Origin: Vreelandella andesensis
GTDB taxonomy: Bacteria > Pseudomonadota > Gammaproteobacteria > Pseudomonadales > Halomonadaceae
Direction: 5' to 3'
Assembly (NCBI RefSeq): GCF_003989795.1
Contig: NZ_RZHG01000030.1
Coordinates: 94,341 to 158,340, forward strand
Length of the DNA: 64,000 nucleotides
Below, piece after piece: positions 52,242 through 62,552 of this stretch. The position numbers and the translations under genes are program-made. Positions within the stretch are counted from its first letter, which is position 1. Every line of letters starts with the position of its first letter. Under the pieces are notes generated by a model. That model saw only the letters and a list, made by a program, of their open reading frames with translations. It was not told where the DNA came from and ran no database searches.

Positions 52242-52583
52242 ATGAATCACCCTGAGGTAGACATTGTCGCGATACGCCAGAAATTGTTGGCGTTAGAGGT
52301 GTCTTTGCGAGAAGAGAGCATTGAAAGCGCCGCTTCAAGAGAGACGGTAGTACTTGATCAAACGTCGGTGGGGCGGCTGTCACGTATGGATGCGCTGCAA
52401 GGGCAAGCCATGGCGAAGGCAGAAGAGCAGCGCCGCCAAATGACAATTAAGCGTATTAGCGGCGCGTTGCAGCGTATTGAACAAGAGAACTTCGGCGAGT
52501 GCATTGAGTGTGGCGAATGGATTGGTGCCAAACGCCTCACCTGGGACCCGTTAGCGCTGAAATGTATCGAGTGTGCTGAATAA
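52242..52583 (+). CDS. TraR/DksA-type C4 zinc-finger protein
   Basis: A 113-residue short DksA-like protein: a coiled-coil-like N-terminal two-thirds and a complete C4 zinc finger GECIECGEWIG ... ALKCIECAE. In contrast to the DksA2 at 23521, it keeps all four Cys. Short members may affect RNA polymerase like TraR; their exact role is uncertain. It is divergent from the MFS gene and convergent with leuA. Confidence 0.87.
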   Translation: MNHPEVDIVAIRQKLLALEVSLREESIESAASRETVVLDQTSVGRLSRMDALQGQAMAKAEEQRRQMTIKRISGALQRIEQENFGECIECGEWIGAKRLTWDPLALKCIECAE

Positions 52584-52587
52584 GCCG

Positions 52588-54273
52588 CTAGGCCTCGATA
52601 GCAGCATCTTTCTGTTGATGCTGCGTCATGGTTTGCGCCATGTTAATACCTGACAGCAGCGCCTTCAGCGATGCGCTAACGGTGTCACTATCTTCAGCTA
52701 CGGCGCAAAGTCGTTGCCCATCAATATTCAGTTGCACAAAGGCAATTGCGTTGGCTTCACTGTCACCGCCAAGTGAATGCTCGCTGTAGTCAATGATCGC
52801 TACATGGCTGCCCGAGTGCTTCTTCCAGGCATCGGTGAATGATGACATAGCGCCGTTCCCGGTGCCTGATAAGCGTAGCGTTTCAGCGCCTTGCCAAAGC
52901 GTTATTTCTATTCCCTCATGCTGGCCTTTAGAGAGTCGGTAATCGGCCAATGCAAGCGGTGCATCCTGAGTGAAATTATCAAACATCACCTGACGAATGA
53001 TCTCACTTGAAAGCTCGCTATTGCGGCGCTCAGTCTCTTGTTGCACGAAAGGAGCAAGTGCCAGCATCATCCAGCGCGGCAAATTGATGCCGAAGTCGCG
53101 CTCTAGCAAGAAGGCCATGCCGCCTTTACCAGACTGACTATTCACGCGGATAACGGCTTGGTAATCGCGGCCAATATCATGTGGGTCAATCGGTAAGTAA
53201 GCTACTTGCCATGGCTCGTCGGGCTTTTGATGCTTAAGGGATTTACGAATAGCGTCCTGGTGGCTGCCGGAAAACGCGGTATACACCATCTCGCCCACCC
53301 AGGGGTGACGCGGGTGCATCGTGATACCAGTACATTCATGCACCACCTGAACGATCTCATCCGGATTGGAAAGATCCAGTTTGGGATCAATGCCTTGGCT
53401 GTAAAGGTTCATCGCCAGGGTAACAATATCCATATTGCCTGTGCGCTCGCCGTTACCGAGTAGCGTGCCTTCGACGCGGTCGGCACCCGCCAGTAATGCT
53501 AACTCTGCTGAGGCAACTGCGCCGCCGCGGTCGTTGTGGGTATGTACCGAGATAATGACACTATCTCGACGGCTAATGTGCTGGCAAAAGTAGTCAATCT
53601 GGTCAGCATGATGATGGGGGCCTGCGACTTCTACCGTGGTGGGCAGGTTAAGGATGCATTTATTGTCCGGCGTTGGCTGCCAGACATCCATCACCGCCTC
53701 ACAAATAGCCAGTGAAAAATCGATTTCAGTGCTAGAAAAGCTTTCCGGTGAGTATTGGAAACGCCAGTCAGCGTCTGGGTATTGGGCAGCATAGGTTTTT
53801 ACCCAGGTAGCACCTTGCACAGCGATATCGGTAATGCCGGCGCGGTCCATCTCAAACACCCGCTCGCGCTGGATGGTAGAGGTGGAGTTGTAAAGATGAA
53901 TAATGGCGCGTTTGACGCCTACCAGCGAGGCAAAGGTTTTCTCAATTAAGTGTTCGCGGCACTGCACCAATACCGCAATGGTGACATCGTCTGGAATTTG
54001 GTCTTCTTCAATAAGCCAGCGGACAAAATCGTAGTCTGGTTGGCTAGCCGACGGAAAGCCCACCATCACTTCTTTAATGCCCACTTTAATAATCTGGTGC
54101 CAAAAGCGCTGCTTTTGCTCAACTGTCATCGGCTCTAATAGCGCCTGATTGCCATCGCGAAGGTCTTCACTGACCCAAATTGGCGCTTGGGTTAAGTCGC
54201 GGTCAGGCCATAGACGGTTGAACGCGGGGACACGCGGAGCAGGGCGGTATTTGCGATGATCAAAAGCAGACAT
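52588..54273 (-). CDS. leuA: 2-isopropylmalate synthase
   Basis: A 561-residue alpha-isopropylmalate synthase of the long LeuA type. The catalytic core starts with EDLRDGNQALLEPM (conserved R-D and metal ligands), has SVHTHNDRGGAVASAELALLAGADRVEGTLLGNGERTGN, and ends with a LeuA regulatory domain (SLGGDSEANAIAFVQLNIDGQRLCAVAEDSD) for leucine feedback inhibition. It catalyses the first committed step of leucine synthesis. AGGAAA lies before the ATG. No leucine-rich leader peptide was found upstream. Confidence 0.96.
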   Translation of the reverse strand: MSAFDHRKYRPAPRVPAFNRLWPDRDLTQAPIWVSEDLRDGNQALLEPMTVEQKQRFWHQIIKVGIKEVMVGFPSASQPDYDFVRWLIEEDQIPDDVTIAVLVQCREHLIEKTFASLVGVKRAIIHLYNSTSTIQRERVFEMDRAGITDIAVQGATWVKTYAAQYPDADWRFQYSPESFSSTEIDFSLAICEAVMDVWQPTPDNKCILNLPTTVEVAGPHHHADQIDYFCQHISRRDSVIISVHTHNDRGGAVASAELALLAGADRVEGTLLGNGERTGNMDIVTLAMNLYSQGIDPKLDLSNPDEIVQVVHECTGITMHPRHPWVGEMVYTAFSGSHQDAIRKSLKHQKPDEPWQVAYLPIDPHDIGRDYQAVIRVNSQSGKGGMAFLLERDFGINLPRWMMLALAPFVQQETERRNSELSSEIIRQVMFDNFTQDAPLALADYRLSKGQHEGIEITLWQGAETLRLSGTGNGAMSSFTDAWKKHSGSHVAIIDYSEHSLGGDSEANAIAFVQLNIDGQRLCAVAEDSDTVSASLKALLSGINMAQTMTQHQQKDAAIEA

Positions 54274-54491
54274 GGCGAGTTTCCTGAAAACAGTGAATTA
54301 GTTGGGTGGCCGCTTGTGGCGTATGCCGCGTTAACAGATGCCTGGGTAAGGCAACATGTGAGAGCTGCTTGTAACAGTCACTACAGTCTACTGGAAGTAT
54401 GGCGAAAGTTTATTGCGAAAATGTGGTTTTATCGCCAATAATCGGCAGCAAATATCGGTTATTTATTTTTTATTGGTAGGAGCTGCTTCTA

Positions 54492-54977
54492 ATGCCTGTC
54501 GTGCCGCTTGAGCTTGATCGTTTTGATCGCCATATTCTGAATGTGTTACAGCAGGAAGGGCGCATTAGTAATCAGGAGTTAGCCGAGCGCATTGGGCTTT
54601 CTCCATCGCCCTGCTTGCGGCGGGTGCGTGCGCTAGAAGAGCACGGCTTAATTACCCAATACCGAGCAGATGTTGATGCACGTCAGCTGGGTTATCAGCT
54701 GATGGTATTGCTGCATATTTCAATGGATCAACATACCCCCGAACGGTTCGATAACTTCGAACGGCATATCCGTAAAATTCCTAACGTGATCGAGTGTTTG
54801 ATTATTACCGGGCAAGCGGCTGATTTTCAGCTCAAGATTCTGGTTCGTGATATGGACGACTATCAGCACCTTTTACTGCATGTGATTAACCGCATTGAAG
54901 GCGTTACCGGGGCGCATACCAGCTTTGTTTTGCGGCGAGTCTTTGAGCATCGTCCGGTGCCTACAGAGCACGCTTGA
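54492..54977 (+). CDS. Lrp/AsnC-family regulator
   Basis: A 161-residue Lrp-type regulator: LDRFDRHILNVLQQEGRISN with NQELAERIGLSPSPCLRRVRALEE forms the DNA-binding part, and the RAM domain follows (LHISMDQHTPERF). GTAGGAG upstream of the ATG. It lies divergent from leuA and upstream of a RidA gene, so it may govern amino-acid metabolism at either side. It is distinct from DoeX. Confidence 0.92.
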   Translation: MPVVPLELDRFDRHILNVLQQEGRISNQELAERIGLSPSPCLRRVRALEEHGLITQYRADVDARQLGYQLMVLLHISMDQHTPERFDNFERHIRKIPNVIECLIITGQAADFQLKILVRDMDDYQHLLLHVINRIEGVTGAHTSFVLRRVFEHRPVPTEHA

Positions 54978-55049
54978 TTAAGAAGGCGTAGGCAACAAAG
55001 CGGTAGCGGTTTACACTGCTTTTTTTTGCTTTACTTAGGAGATTGAACT

Positions 55050-55409
55050 ATGACAATTCAGCGCCATGATACGAAAGCCCGTATGAGCCGTGCCGTTATT
55101 CATCAAGGCGTTGCCTACCTATGTGGTCAGGTAACAGGCCCCGAGGCACGTCATGAAGGCATTAAAGCACAAGCCGAAAGTATGCTGGCGCGGGTTGATG
55201 CGCTGCTAAAAGAGATTGGCTCCAGCCGAGAGCAGCTGCTCAGCGCGACGATTTATCTCAAAGACGGCAATGATTTTGCTGCCATGAACGAAGTGTGGGA
55301 TGCGTGGGTACCTGAAGGCTATGCACCGGCACGCACCTGTGTCTGCGCGCCGCTGCCTGCTGATGAGTTAAAAGTAGAAATTACGGTTACCGCCGCCGTC
55401 AGCAGTTAA
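55050..55409 (+). CDS. RidA-family enamine/imine deaminase
   Basis: A 119-residue RidA/YjgF-type protein: [40 protein letters not shown], and [19 protein letters not shown] containing the conserved Arg. It hydrolyses reactive 2-aminoacrylate-like enamines formed by PLP enzymes. AGGAG site ahead of ATG 55050. Behind an Lrp regulator, a common pairing. Confidence 0.92.
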   Translation: MTIQRHDTKARMSRAVIHQGVAYLCGQVTGPEARHEGIKAQAESMLARVDALLKEIGSSREQLLSATIYLKDGNDFAAMNEVWDAWVPEGYAPARTCVCAPLPADELKVEITVTAAVSS

Positions 55410-55441
55410 GTCATTGGTGTCAGTGATTGATGGCTTACTGA

Positions 55442-56305
55442 TTACTTCCCCACCTTTTCTATGGGAAAACGGGTATCGCGCAAGCTATCTTTGATCTTCT
55501 TAAGGTGCGGCAGAAAATCTTCGCCGCGCCTTAAGGTTACCCCCGTGGCTAGGGTATCAATCAGTGTTAATTGAATCATCCGCGAGGTCATTGGCATGTA
55601 GTGGTCGGTGTCCTCGGGGGTGGCGACTTCAAGTGTCGCAGTACACTCTAGGGAGAGCGGAGAGTTAGGCGCGGTAATTCCCAGCACCACGGCACCTGCT
55701 TCGCGGGCAACGCGTGCAATATCGACCAGTTCTTTGGTGCGTCCTGTGTAGGAGATAATCACGACGACATCTCCTGTATGGCAAGCGGCGGCCACCATGC
55801 GCTGCATCAGTACATCAACATAAGCCATAACCGGCAAGTTGAAGCGGAAAAACTTGTGCTGGGCGTCTTGGGCGACGGCACCGGAGGCGCCTAAGCCAAA
55901 GAAATGAACCTGTTTCGCTTGGGTGAGGTAGTCGACCATGCGCTCGACGGCGGCCATATCGACGTCACGCTGTGCTTCGTCCAGAGCAGCAATGGTCGCG
56001 CCGAAAATCTTCTGGGTGTATTGCGTGGCGCTATCACTGGGTTCGACAGCTCGCGTGACATAGGGCGTGCCGCCCGCCAAGCTTTGAGCAAGTTTGATTT
56101 TAAAATCCGGGTAGCCTTTGGCACCAAAATTGCGGCAGAACCGATTGACCGTGGGCTCGCTGACGCTGGCTGCTTGAGCAAGGCTTGCAATGCTTAGGCT
56201 GGTGGCTACCGCCGGGTCCTCCAGTATGACATTGGCAACCTTGCGTTCTGAGCGGTTTAGTTCTTCTAGGCGTTCGCGTAAGCGGTCAAGCAGGTCGTGC
56301 GCCAT
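55442..56305 (-). CDS. hexR: HexR-type RpiR-family regulator
   Basis: A 287-residue protein with an RpiR helix-turn-helix ([42 protein letters not shown]) and a SIS sugar-phosphate-binding domain ([37 protein letters not shown]). HexR represses sugar catabolism genes and senses KDPG. The name is by similarity; no Entner-Doudoroff genes lie alongside. ATG 56305 with GGAG is preferred over TTG 56308. Confidence 0.85.
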   Translation of the reverse strand: MAHDLLDRLRERLEELNRSERKVANVILEDPAVATSLSIASLAQAASVSEPTVNRFCRNFGAKGYPDFKIKLAQSLAGGTPYVTRAVEPSDSATQYTQKIFGATIAALDEAQRDVDMAAVERMVDYLTQAKQVHFFGLGASGAVAQDAQHKFFRFNLPVMAYVDVLMQRMVAAACHTGDVVVIISYTGRTKELVDIARVAREAGAVVLGITAPNSPLSLECTATLEVATPEDTDHYMPMTSRMIQLTLIDTLATGVTLRRGEDFLPHLKKIKDSLRDTRFPIEKVGK

Positions 56306-56406
56306 CAACAGACTCCATGTTTATGGTTATTTAATAAAAGCAACGTTGTTATCAACATCTATTCACTACCGTGCAGGATATCATCACTTGTTTACCCATA
56401 GAGAGC

Positions 56407-57762
56407 TTAGCCAATCCTTAGTAATTTTAATAGCCAGCGCTTATAAGGCGGCCTTATTAATGAACTAGAGGCTCGTTTTGATTGGTAGAAAATGCCGCGT
56501 AAATGGCTGAATCGTTCAAAGCCGTGGCGGCCGTGATATGCCCCTATGCCGCTTTCTCCAACGCCACCAAAAGGCAGAGAGGGAACCGCGTGGTGGAGCA
56601 ATGTTTCGTTAAAGACCAGCGCGCCAGAGCGCGTTGTGTGGCGTAAGGTCGTTTGCAACAATTTATTGTCAGTGAACGCGTAAAGTGCCAGTGGGTGTGG
56701 CCGGGCGTTTACAAAGGCAATCGCGTCGTCGAGCGTTTTAACGCTGATAAGCGGCAGCGCACGGCCAAAAATTTCTTCACTCATTAGCTCAAGGTTTTGG
56801 GTTGGGTCGATAACGAGCGCGGGTGCATGATGCCCCGTATCGATGATACGGCAGCCGTGATCTCTTGCCTGTTCTATCAGTCGTTCACTGCGCTGTTGAT
56901 GGTGAGGGCTGACAAACCCGGTGGCCTCTTTATCGCTTGGGCGCTGCTGTTTGATAGCGCGGCTAAGCGCCTGGATAAGCGCTTCCAGGTGGCGGCTTTC
57001 CACCAGCACGTAATCCGGTGCAATGCAGGTCTGACCAGCGTTCATTCCCTTACCGAAAATAATCGATGCAGCAGCACGATCCAGGTCAGCGTCACTCGCA
57101 ACGATGGCAGGTGATTTGCCACCCAGCTCAAGCGTCACCGGTGTTAACTGCTCGGCGGCGGCAAGTGCAACCTGCCGGCCCACTCGGGTGGAGCCGGTGA
57201 AGACCAAGTGGTCAAAAGGCAGTGCGCTAAACGCTTTTGCTATCTCAGGGCCACCCTCAACAATGCACAGTTCTTCATCGGTAAAATATTGTGGTACCAG
57301 CTTGGCCAAAAGGGCGCTGGTAGTAGGGGCGAACTCACTAGGCTTGATCATGACGCTATTCCCCGCTGCGAAAGCATCAATTGCAGGCATCAATGCCAGG
57401 CTCCATGGGTAGTTCCAGGGCGACATAATGCCGACCACGCCAAGTGGCTGAGGCACAATACGTGCGCGGGCGGGCCATAAGCGCCACGGCATGTTGGCAG
57501 CATATGGGCGCATCCAGTGCCAGAGGTGCCGACGCGTATGACGAATGGCTTGAAGCACTGCGCTAATTTCCGCCAAGCGTATTTCTGTTTCGCTGCGTTT
57601 GCCGAAGTCAGTCTGGATAGCGTGGATAATGTCTCGCTGGTGGTGCTTGGTCATTCGTGCAAGGCGGGCCAAGCGCTCTCGTCGCGACGTTAATGTTGGG
57701 AAGGGCGCATTGCCAACCGCATGGCGCTGAGCGTGCAAAAGGCGCGTTAAATCGCGTTTCAT
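56407..57762 (-). CDS. Aldehyde dehydrogenase (coniferyl-aldehyde-dehydrogenase-like)
   Basis: A 451-residue class 3-type aldehyde dehydrogenase. GIMSPWNYPWSLALMP, FTGSTRVGRQ, catalytic Glu in TLELGGKSPAI and catalytic Cys in GQTCIAPDY are visible. The short length and C-terminal hydrophobic/basic end (SSLIRPPYKRWLLKLLRIG) suggest fatty or aromatic aldehydes and possible membrane association. ATG 57762 is chosen from AAGGAG. Divergent from the GNAT-type gene. Confidence 0.88.
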   Translation of the reverse strand: MKRDLTRLLHAQRHAVGNAPFPTLTSRRERLARLARMTKHHQRDIIHAIQTDFGKRSETEIRLAEISAVLQAIRHTRRHLWHWMRPYAANMPWRLWPARARIVPQPLGVVGIMSPWNYPWSLALMPAIDAFAAGNSVMIKPSEFAPTTSALLAKLVPQYFTDEELCIVEGGPEIAKAFSALPFDHLVFTGSTRVGRQVALAAAEQLTPVTLELGGKSPAIVASDADLDRAAASIIFGKGMNAGQTCIAPDYVLVESRHLEALIQALSRAIKQQRPSDKEATGFVSPHHQQRSERLIEQARDHGCRIIDTGHHAPALVIDPTQNLELMSEEIFGRALPLISVKTLDDAIAFVNARPHPLALYAFTDNKLLQTTLRHTTRSGALVFNETLLHHAVPSLPFGGVGESGIGAYHGRHGFERFSHLRGIFYQSKRASSSLIRPPYKRWLLKLLRIG

Positions 57763-57923
57763 GGCGGCTCCTTGGGTCACTTCTTAATAACAATAGACGG
57801 TTGTCACTGCTAGTTGAATACCGCACGCCGGACAGAAATGGCAGCATCAACAAAGGCACTGACAGCCTAGTTGGTGGTAAAGTCACTTATTCACTATTTT
57901 ATCGATATGCCTTGGGAGGCATC

Positions 57924-59066
57924 ATGCGCTCACTGTCATGCATCATGCTACCCGGTATCAATGCCGTGGAGGCCGTCCAATGGGACGCACTGGTCAGCCA
58001 TGAACAACCTTTTCTACGCCATGCGTTCTTACAGGCGTTAGAAAGCAGTGGCTCTGTCTGTGAGGCTACCGGGTGGGAGCCTTGCCACCTTTGCGTGTGG
58101 CAAGATAACCGCCTAGTAGGCGCGCTGCCAATGTATCGCAAGCACCACTCCTACGGTGAGTATGTGTTTGATTGGGGGTGGGCTGACGCGCTGGAGCGTG
58201 CTGGTGGTCGTTATTACCCCAAGGCATTAAGTGCCATTCCCTTTACCCCGGTTCCCGGTACGCGCACCTTAATTGCCGATGACGCCAACGCCGATGATGT
58301 TCGCGGCGTATTGGCAACGGCATGGCAAGCCCATTGTGAAGAACAAGCGTTATCGAGTTGGCATCTCCTGTTCGCGCAGGATGACGAAGTGGATGCATGG
58401 CAGCGTCAGTGCCCACAGTTAATTGCTCGAGAAGGCGTTCAGTTTCAATGGAAGGATCGTGGGTTTGGCGATTTCGAAGGTTTCCTGGCAAGTCTTACCT
58501 CAAAACGTCGCAAAATGATTAAACGTGAGCGTCGTCTGGTAGCCGAGCAAGGCTTTAGATTACGGCGTTTAGAAGGCGAGGCGATTACCCAAGAGGCAAT
58601 GGCACACTTTTTCCGCTGCTACACGATTACGTATCACGAGCGGGGACGTCCCCCCTACTTAAATCACGCCTTTTTTGAGCGTTTACGTCACGCGATGCCT
58701 GAGGCGCTTGTGTTGGTTCAGGCGCTGTTGAATGACCAGCCCGTCGCCGCTGCTCTCTATTTCCGTGGTGAGAACACACTGTATGGCCGTTATTGGGGGA
58801 GCGAGGTGGCTGCCGATTGTCTCCACTTCGAAGTTTGCTACTACCAAGGCATTGAATTTTGTCTGGAAAAAGAGCTCTCTTTGTTCGACCCAGGTACCCA
58901 AGGAGAACACAAGCTGGTGCGCGGTTTTGCCCCCCAGCGGGTGCGCTCATTGCACTACCTTGTGCACCCAGGCTTAGCGGCAGGGGTCGCCCAATTCTGC
59001 CAAGAAGAGGGTGCCCACATCAGCGCTTACCGTGAAGCGGCGAACGACGCATTACCGTTTAAATAA
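57924..59066 (+). CDS. FemAB/GNAT-like (DUF482-type) acyltransferase-fold protein
   Basis: A 380-residue protein of the COG3146 type: FLRHAFLQALESSGSV, the WEPCHLCVWQDNRLVGALPMY segment, YGEYVFDWGWADAL, LTSKRRKMIKRERR and the FDPGTQGEHKLVRGFAPQ C-terminal motif. These belong to the GNAT/FemAB-like acyltransferase fold; substrate unknown. GGGAGG lies 5 bases before ATG 57924. The open frame extends back to 57657 but that part overlaps the divergent dehydrogenase gene and is not supported. Confidence 0.87.
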   Translation: MRSLSCIMLPGINAVEAVQWDALVSHEQPFLRHAFLQALESSGSVCEATGWEPCHLCVWQDNRLVGALPMYRKHHSYGEYVFDWGWADALERAGGRYYPKALSAIPFTPVPGTRTLIADDANADDVRGVLATAWQAHCEEQALSSWHLLFAQDDEVDAWQRQCPQLIAREGVQFQWKDRGFGDFEGFLASLTSKRRKMIKRERRLVAEQGFRLRRLEGEAITQEAMAHFFRCYTITYHERGRPPYLNHAFFERLRHAMPEALVLVQALLNDQPVAAALYFRGENTLYGRYWGSEVAADCLHFEVCYYQGIEFCLEKELSLFDPGTQGEHKLVRGFAPQRVRSLHYLVHPGLAAGVAQFCQEEGAHISAYREAANDALPFK

Positions 59067-59167
59067 AAAACGATTTACACCGACCTGTTAGGTAAGGTGC
59101 TGCTCGCTGGAAATAGCTCATGATGGCATAATGCGCTTCGTTTAGGCCTAAACAAAGGATGGCGGTG

Positions 59168-59521
59168 ATGCATAAATGGCTAACGGTTGCGCTGCTTGCC
59201 GTAATGGGGTTGCTCCAATACCAGCTTTGGCTAGGTAATGGCGGCTGGGAAGATTTGCAGCTAGTTGAAGAGCGCGTTGCCGTTCAAGAGGCTGCCAACG
59301 TGCCCATGCGTGAGCGTAATGCTCGGTTAGCGGCTGAAGTCACCGACCTGAAAACCGGCCTTGATGCTATTGAAGAGCGTGCCCGAAGCGACATGGGCAT
59401 GGTGCGAAGCGATGAGCAGTTTTTTTGGGTGCCGGGTGTCGCGATTGAAGCAGAACTTGTGGGTATCAATGCGGGGCTAGTTACCCAGCCAAGCTTACCC
59501 AGCGAGGTTGCTAACGAATGA
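59168..59521 (+). CDS. ftsB: Cell-division protein FtsB
   Basis: A 117-residue bitopic membrane protein: short cytoplasmic start, membrane segment (LTVALLAVMGLLQYQLWLG), and a periplasmic coiled coil (ERVAVQEAANVPMRERNARLAAEVTDLK), then VRSDEQFFWV. It links FtsL and FtsQ in the divisome. ATG 59168 has AAAGGA 9 bases before it; ATG 59159 is too close. ispD overlaps its stop by 4 bases, the usual ftsB-ispD arrangement. Confidence 0.93.
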   Translation: MHKWLTVALLAVMGLLQYQLWLGNGGWEDLQLVEERVAVQEAANVPMRERNARLAAEVTDLKTGLDAIEERARSDMGMVRSDEQFFWVPGVAIEAELVGINAGLVTQPSLPSEVANE

Positions 59522-60234
59522 ACCATTCGCTGTGGCTAATCGTACCCGCAGCAGGGCAGGGCAAGCGAATGGGGGCTGACAAGCCTAAACAGTACCTGTC
59601 GTTAGGTGAAAAACCGATCCTTGCCCATACACTTACTCGGCTACATCAAGCCTTTCCCGCTGCGCATCTCGTGCTATGCCTGGACAGTGATGATCGTTGG
59701 TTCAACCCTAAGTGGGTGCCGTTTTCTCAGTGGCAACGCGTGTCTGGTGGCGCTGAGCGAATGGATAGCGTTTTAAATGCGCTGAATGCTATTAATGCGC
59801 AAGAAAACGATATGGTCATGGTGCATGATGTCGCGCGACCCTGCATTACAGCGTCTGATTTGCTGACGCTTTACCACGTGGCACAACAGCACCCAAGTGG
59901 CGCACTCTTGGCGATGCCGGTTGCTGATACTATGAAACGGGCCAGTGCAGAACAGCTAAGCACCGCGACAGAGTCCCGCGATCGTTTATGGCATGCGCTA
60001 ACACCGCAAAGCTTTCGTTATGCGCTTTTGCTCCGTGCCCTTGAATACGCATCTGCGAATCACAACGTGGTAACGGATGAAGCCTCAGCGGTTGAAGCAC
60101 TTGGCCAGGCCCCTAAATTGGTAAGTGGGCGTCGCGACAATCTCAAGATCACCCATCCTGATGACCTTGCTCTTGCCGCTGCCATCATGGCGTCGCAAGT
60201 AGCTCAATCCTCTGAATCTGAAAGGAGTTGTTAA
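59518..60234 (+). CDS. ispD: 2-C-methyl-D-erythritol 4-phosphate cytidylyltransferase
   Basis: A 238-residue MEP-pathway enzyme. The CTP-binding motif is [29 protein letters not shown] and [12 protein letters not shown] are further signatures. It makes CDP-methylerythritol for isoprenoid synthesis. Starts 4 bases inside ftsB and ends one base into ispF, so the three genes are translationally coupled. Confidence 0.96.
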   Translation: MNHSLWLIVPAAGQGKRMGADKPKQYLSLGEKPILAHTLTRLHQAFPAAHLVLCLDSDDRWFNPKWVPFSQWQRVSGGAERMDSVLNALNAINAQENDMVMVHDVARPCITASDLLTLYHVAQQHPSGALLAMPVADTMKRASAEQLSTATESRDRLWHALTPQSFRYALLLRALEYASANHNVVTDEASAVEALGQAPKLVSGRRDNLKITHPDDLALAAAIMASQVAQSSESERSC

Positions 60235-60722
60235 TGCGAATTGGCCACGGATTTGACGTGCACCGATTTGGCGTTGGCGACCATTTGATGATTGGTGGCG
60301 TAAAGTTGCCTTTCGAACATGGTTTTGTTGCCCACTCGGATGGCGATGTGCTGCTGCATGCTGTCAGTGATGCATTGCTGGGTGCCTGTGCGCTCGGTGA
60401 TATTGGACGGCACTTTCCCGATACCGACCCAGCATGGGCGGGTGCAGATAGCCGTCATTTATTACGTCACGTGGTTCAACTGGTTCATGCAGAAGGCTTC
60501 TGTGTGGTTAATCTGGATGCCACGCTAATGGCACAGGCGCCTAAAATGGCGCCGCACATTGACACAATGCGGGCTGTCATCGCTGAAGATTTAGGTATTA
60601 GCCTTGGGCAGGTCAATGTCAAAGCCACAACGACTGAACGGCTTGGATTTACCGGACGAGGTGAAGGTATCGCCGCTGAAGCAGTGGTGCTGATTGAGCA
60701 CCAAGAGGCGCTGAATGCTTAA
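60234..60722 (+). CDS. ispF: 2-C-methyl-D-erythritol 2,4-cyclodiphosphate synthase
   Basis: A 162-residue zinc enzyme that cyclises CDP-methylerythritol 2-phosphate. [10 protein letters not shown] carries the first zinc ligands, [18 protein letters not shown] the others; [10 protein letters not shown] and [19 protein letters not shown] complete the family pattern. ATG 60234 with AAAGGAG is chosen; TTG 60228 is unsupported. Overlaps truD by 8 bases. Confidence 0.97.
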   Translation: MRIGHGFDVHRFGVGDHLMIGGVKLPFEHGFVAHSDGDVLLHAVSDALLGACALGDIGRHFPDTDPAWAGADSRHLLRHVVQLVHAEGFCVVNLDATLMAQAPKMAPHIDTMRAVIAEDLGISLGQVNVKATTTERLGFTGRGEGIAAEAVVLIEHQEALNA

Positions 60723-61755
60723 CTTACACGCTTGGCAGCGCTGCTTGGATGCCGAGTTTGGTGCTCCTGAACCAGGACATTACCGTGCTCAGCCAGAAGA
60801 TTTTGTTGTCGATGAGCAGCTGGATTTTACGCCTGAAAATCATGGCGAGCATCTGTGGTTACGTCTTGAAAAGCGCCATCAAACCACGTTAGATGTGGTA
60901 AAAAGCCTTAGCTGCCTTTGTGGGGTAGCCCCCCGAGAGGTGGGCTACTCCGGAATGAAAGATCGTGTTGCGGTGACCCGGCAGTGGTTAAGCGTTCATT
61001 TGCCTGGCCGCGAGGCGCCAAGTGATTTAAGCGTGTCATTAGCGGCATTGGGTATTACGGTGTTGGCACAGGCGAGACATCCCCGAAAGCTTAAACGCGG
61101 TGTGCATCGTAGTAATCACTTTACGTTGCGTCTTAGCGGTGAGGCGCTTCAAGGAAATCATTTTTATGACCGTTGGGAGGCGCTTTGTCGTCAGGGTGTT
61201 CCTAACTATTTTGGACCTCAGCGTTTTGGGCCAGGTGGGCGTAATTTACAGCGTGCAGAAGCCCTTTTCGCTAAAGGTTGGCGCAAGCGTGACGACCGCC
61301 AAGGAATGATGCTTTCTACCGCGCGAAGTTTCTTGTTTAACGAGCTGTTGAGTGAACGTTTGGCAGATGGGACTTGGTGTCAGCCGTTAGCAGGCGACAC
61401 GCTCATGCTGGATGGCACTCACAGTGTCTTTACCGTTGATGCAGTGGATAACAACTTGCTTGATCGTGCTGCTGCGCTTGATATCCATCCAACCGGTGCC
61501 TTATGGGGCGTCGGTGAGCTAGCTGACTATCACGTGGCAGACTACGAAAAGCGGCTGTTAGCATGCCATCCAATGTTGTGCGAAGGGTTACTGAAAAGCG
61601 GCGTGAAACGTTCCCATCGGGCGCTGCGAGCAAGGTTGATTTCGCCTAGTATCGAGACATTGCCTAATGCCGTGGTACTCTCATTTGCCTTACCACGGGG
61701 AAGTTTTGCGACGGCGGTGGTGAATGAGTTAATTGCTCATCCAGATGTTGCTTAA
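60715..61755 (+). CDS. truD: tRNA pseudouridine(13) synthase
   Basis: A 346-residue TruD that isomerises U13 in tRNA-Glu. The catalytic Asp lies in [15 protein letters not shown], and [20 protein letters not shown] is the conserved RNA-binding/TRUD segment. Its start overlaps the ispF end, and surE follows after 50 bases with its own ribosome site. This is the common order in gammaproteobacteria. Confidence 0.95.
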   Translation: MLNLHAWQRCLDAEFGAPEPGHYRAQPEDFVVDEQLDFTPENHGEHLWLRLEKRHQTTLDVVKSLSCLCGVAPREVGYSGMKDRVAVTRQWLSVHLPGREAPSDLSVSLAALGITVLAQARHPRKLKRGVHRSNHFTLRLSGEALQGNHFYDRWEALCRQGVPNYFGPQRFGPGGRNLQRAEALFAKGWRKRDDRQGMMLSTARSFLFNELLSERLADGTWCQPLAGDTLMLDGTHSVFTVDAVDNNLLDRAAALDIHPTGALWGVGELADYHVADYEKRLLACHPMLCEGLLKSGVKRSHRALRARLISPSIETLPNAVVLSFALPRGSFATAVVNELIAHPDVA

Positions 61756-61805
61756 TGCACCCCGCGTGCGCTTATCTTTACTAGGTATCCTTAAAGGAGA
61801 CGCTA

Positions 61806-62552
61806 ATGCGGCGACTGCTGCTTTCCAATGACGATGGTGTCCATGCGCCGGGCTTGCGGGCACTTCATGATGCGCTAGTCGCCCATGCAAATTTACGTGT
61901 GGTTGCTCCTGACCGAGATCGCAGCGGCGCTAGTAACTCGCTGACGCTCTCCCGTCCGCTTTCTTTAACCGCGTTAGATAATGGTTTTTATAGCGTCGAC
62001 GGGACGCCCGCCGACTGTGTTTACCTTGGCGTGAACGGTGTCTGGGACGAGCGTCCTGACTTAGTGATCTCCGGGATTAATCACGGCAGCAATCTTGGTG
62101 ATGACGTACTCTATTCAGGCACCGTGGCGGCTGCCATGGAAGGGCGCAATTTGGGCATGACCGCTATTGCAATGTCGCTGTGCGGTGATCGCTATTTCCC
62201 AACTGCGGCTAAAGTAGCGGCCAGTTTAATCGGCGCAGCCGACCAACTGTCGCTGCCACCGCGCACCCTTTTAAATGTCAACGTGCCGGACGTGCCATGG
62301 GAAGAGATTAAAGGCGTCAGAGTGACCCGCTTAGGCTACCGCGGGCCAGCAGAGAAGCCTGTGCCGGTAAAAGATCCGCGCGGTCGCACGCGCTTCTGGA
62401 TAGCGCCCGTTGCGGCGAATGCTGACGATGGCGAGGATACCGACTTTTCTGCGATCGAAGCGGGTTATGTATCAATTACCCCATTACAAACAGACTTGAC
62501 GCGCCACCCTGCGCGCAGCGACGTGCAGGACTGGTTGGATGCTTTTGCCTGA
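61806..62552 (+). CDS. surE: 5'/3'-nucleotidase SurE
   Basis: A 248-residue metal-dependent survival protein. [17 protein letters not shown] holds the two metal Asp residues; [27 protein letters not shown] gives the third metal Asn segment. It dephosphorylates nucleoside monophosphates during starvation or stress. AAAGGAG site; pcm begins 14 bases before its end. Confidence 0.96.
   Translation: MRRLLLSNDDGVHAPGLRALHDALVAHANLRVVAPDRDRSGASNSLTLSRPLSLTALDNGFYSVDGTPADCVYLGVNGVWDERPDLVISGINHGSNLGDDVLYSGTVAAAMEGRNLGMTAIAMSLCGDRYFPTAAKVAASLIGAADQLSLPPRTLLNVNVPDVPWEEIKGVRVTRLGYRGPAEKPVPVKDPRGRTRFWIAPVAANADDGEDTDFSAIEAGYVSITPLQTDLTRHPARSDVQDWLDAFA

Noticed and set aside
54274..54491. Leucine leader peptide/attenuator before leuA
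   Set aside because: No short frame with a leucine run or alternative hairpins was found on the minus strand.
57657..57923. Longer N-terminus for the FemAB/GNAT-like protein
   Set aside because: It would overlap the divergent dehydrogenase start; the strong GGGAGG site and family start are at 57924.
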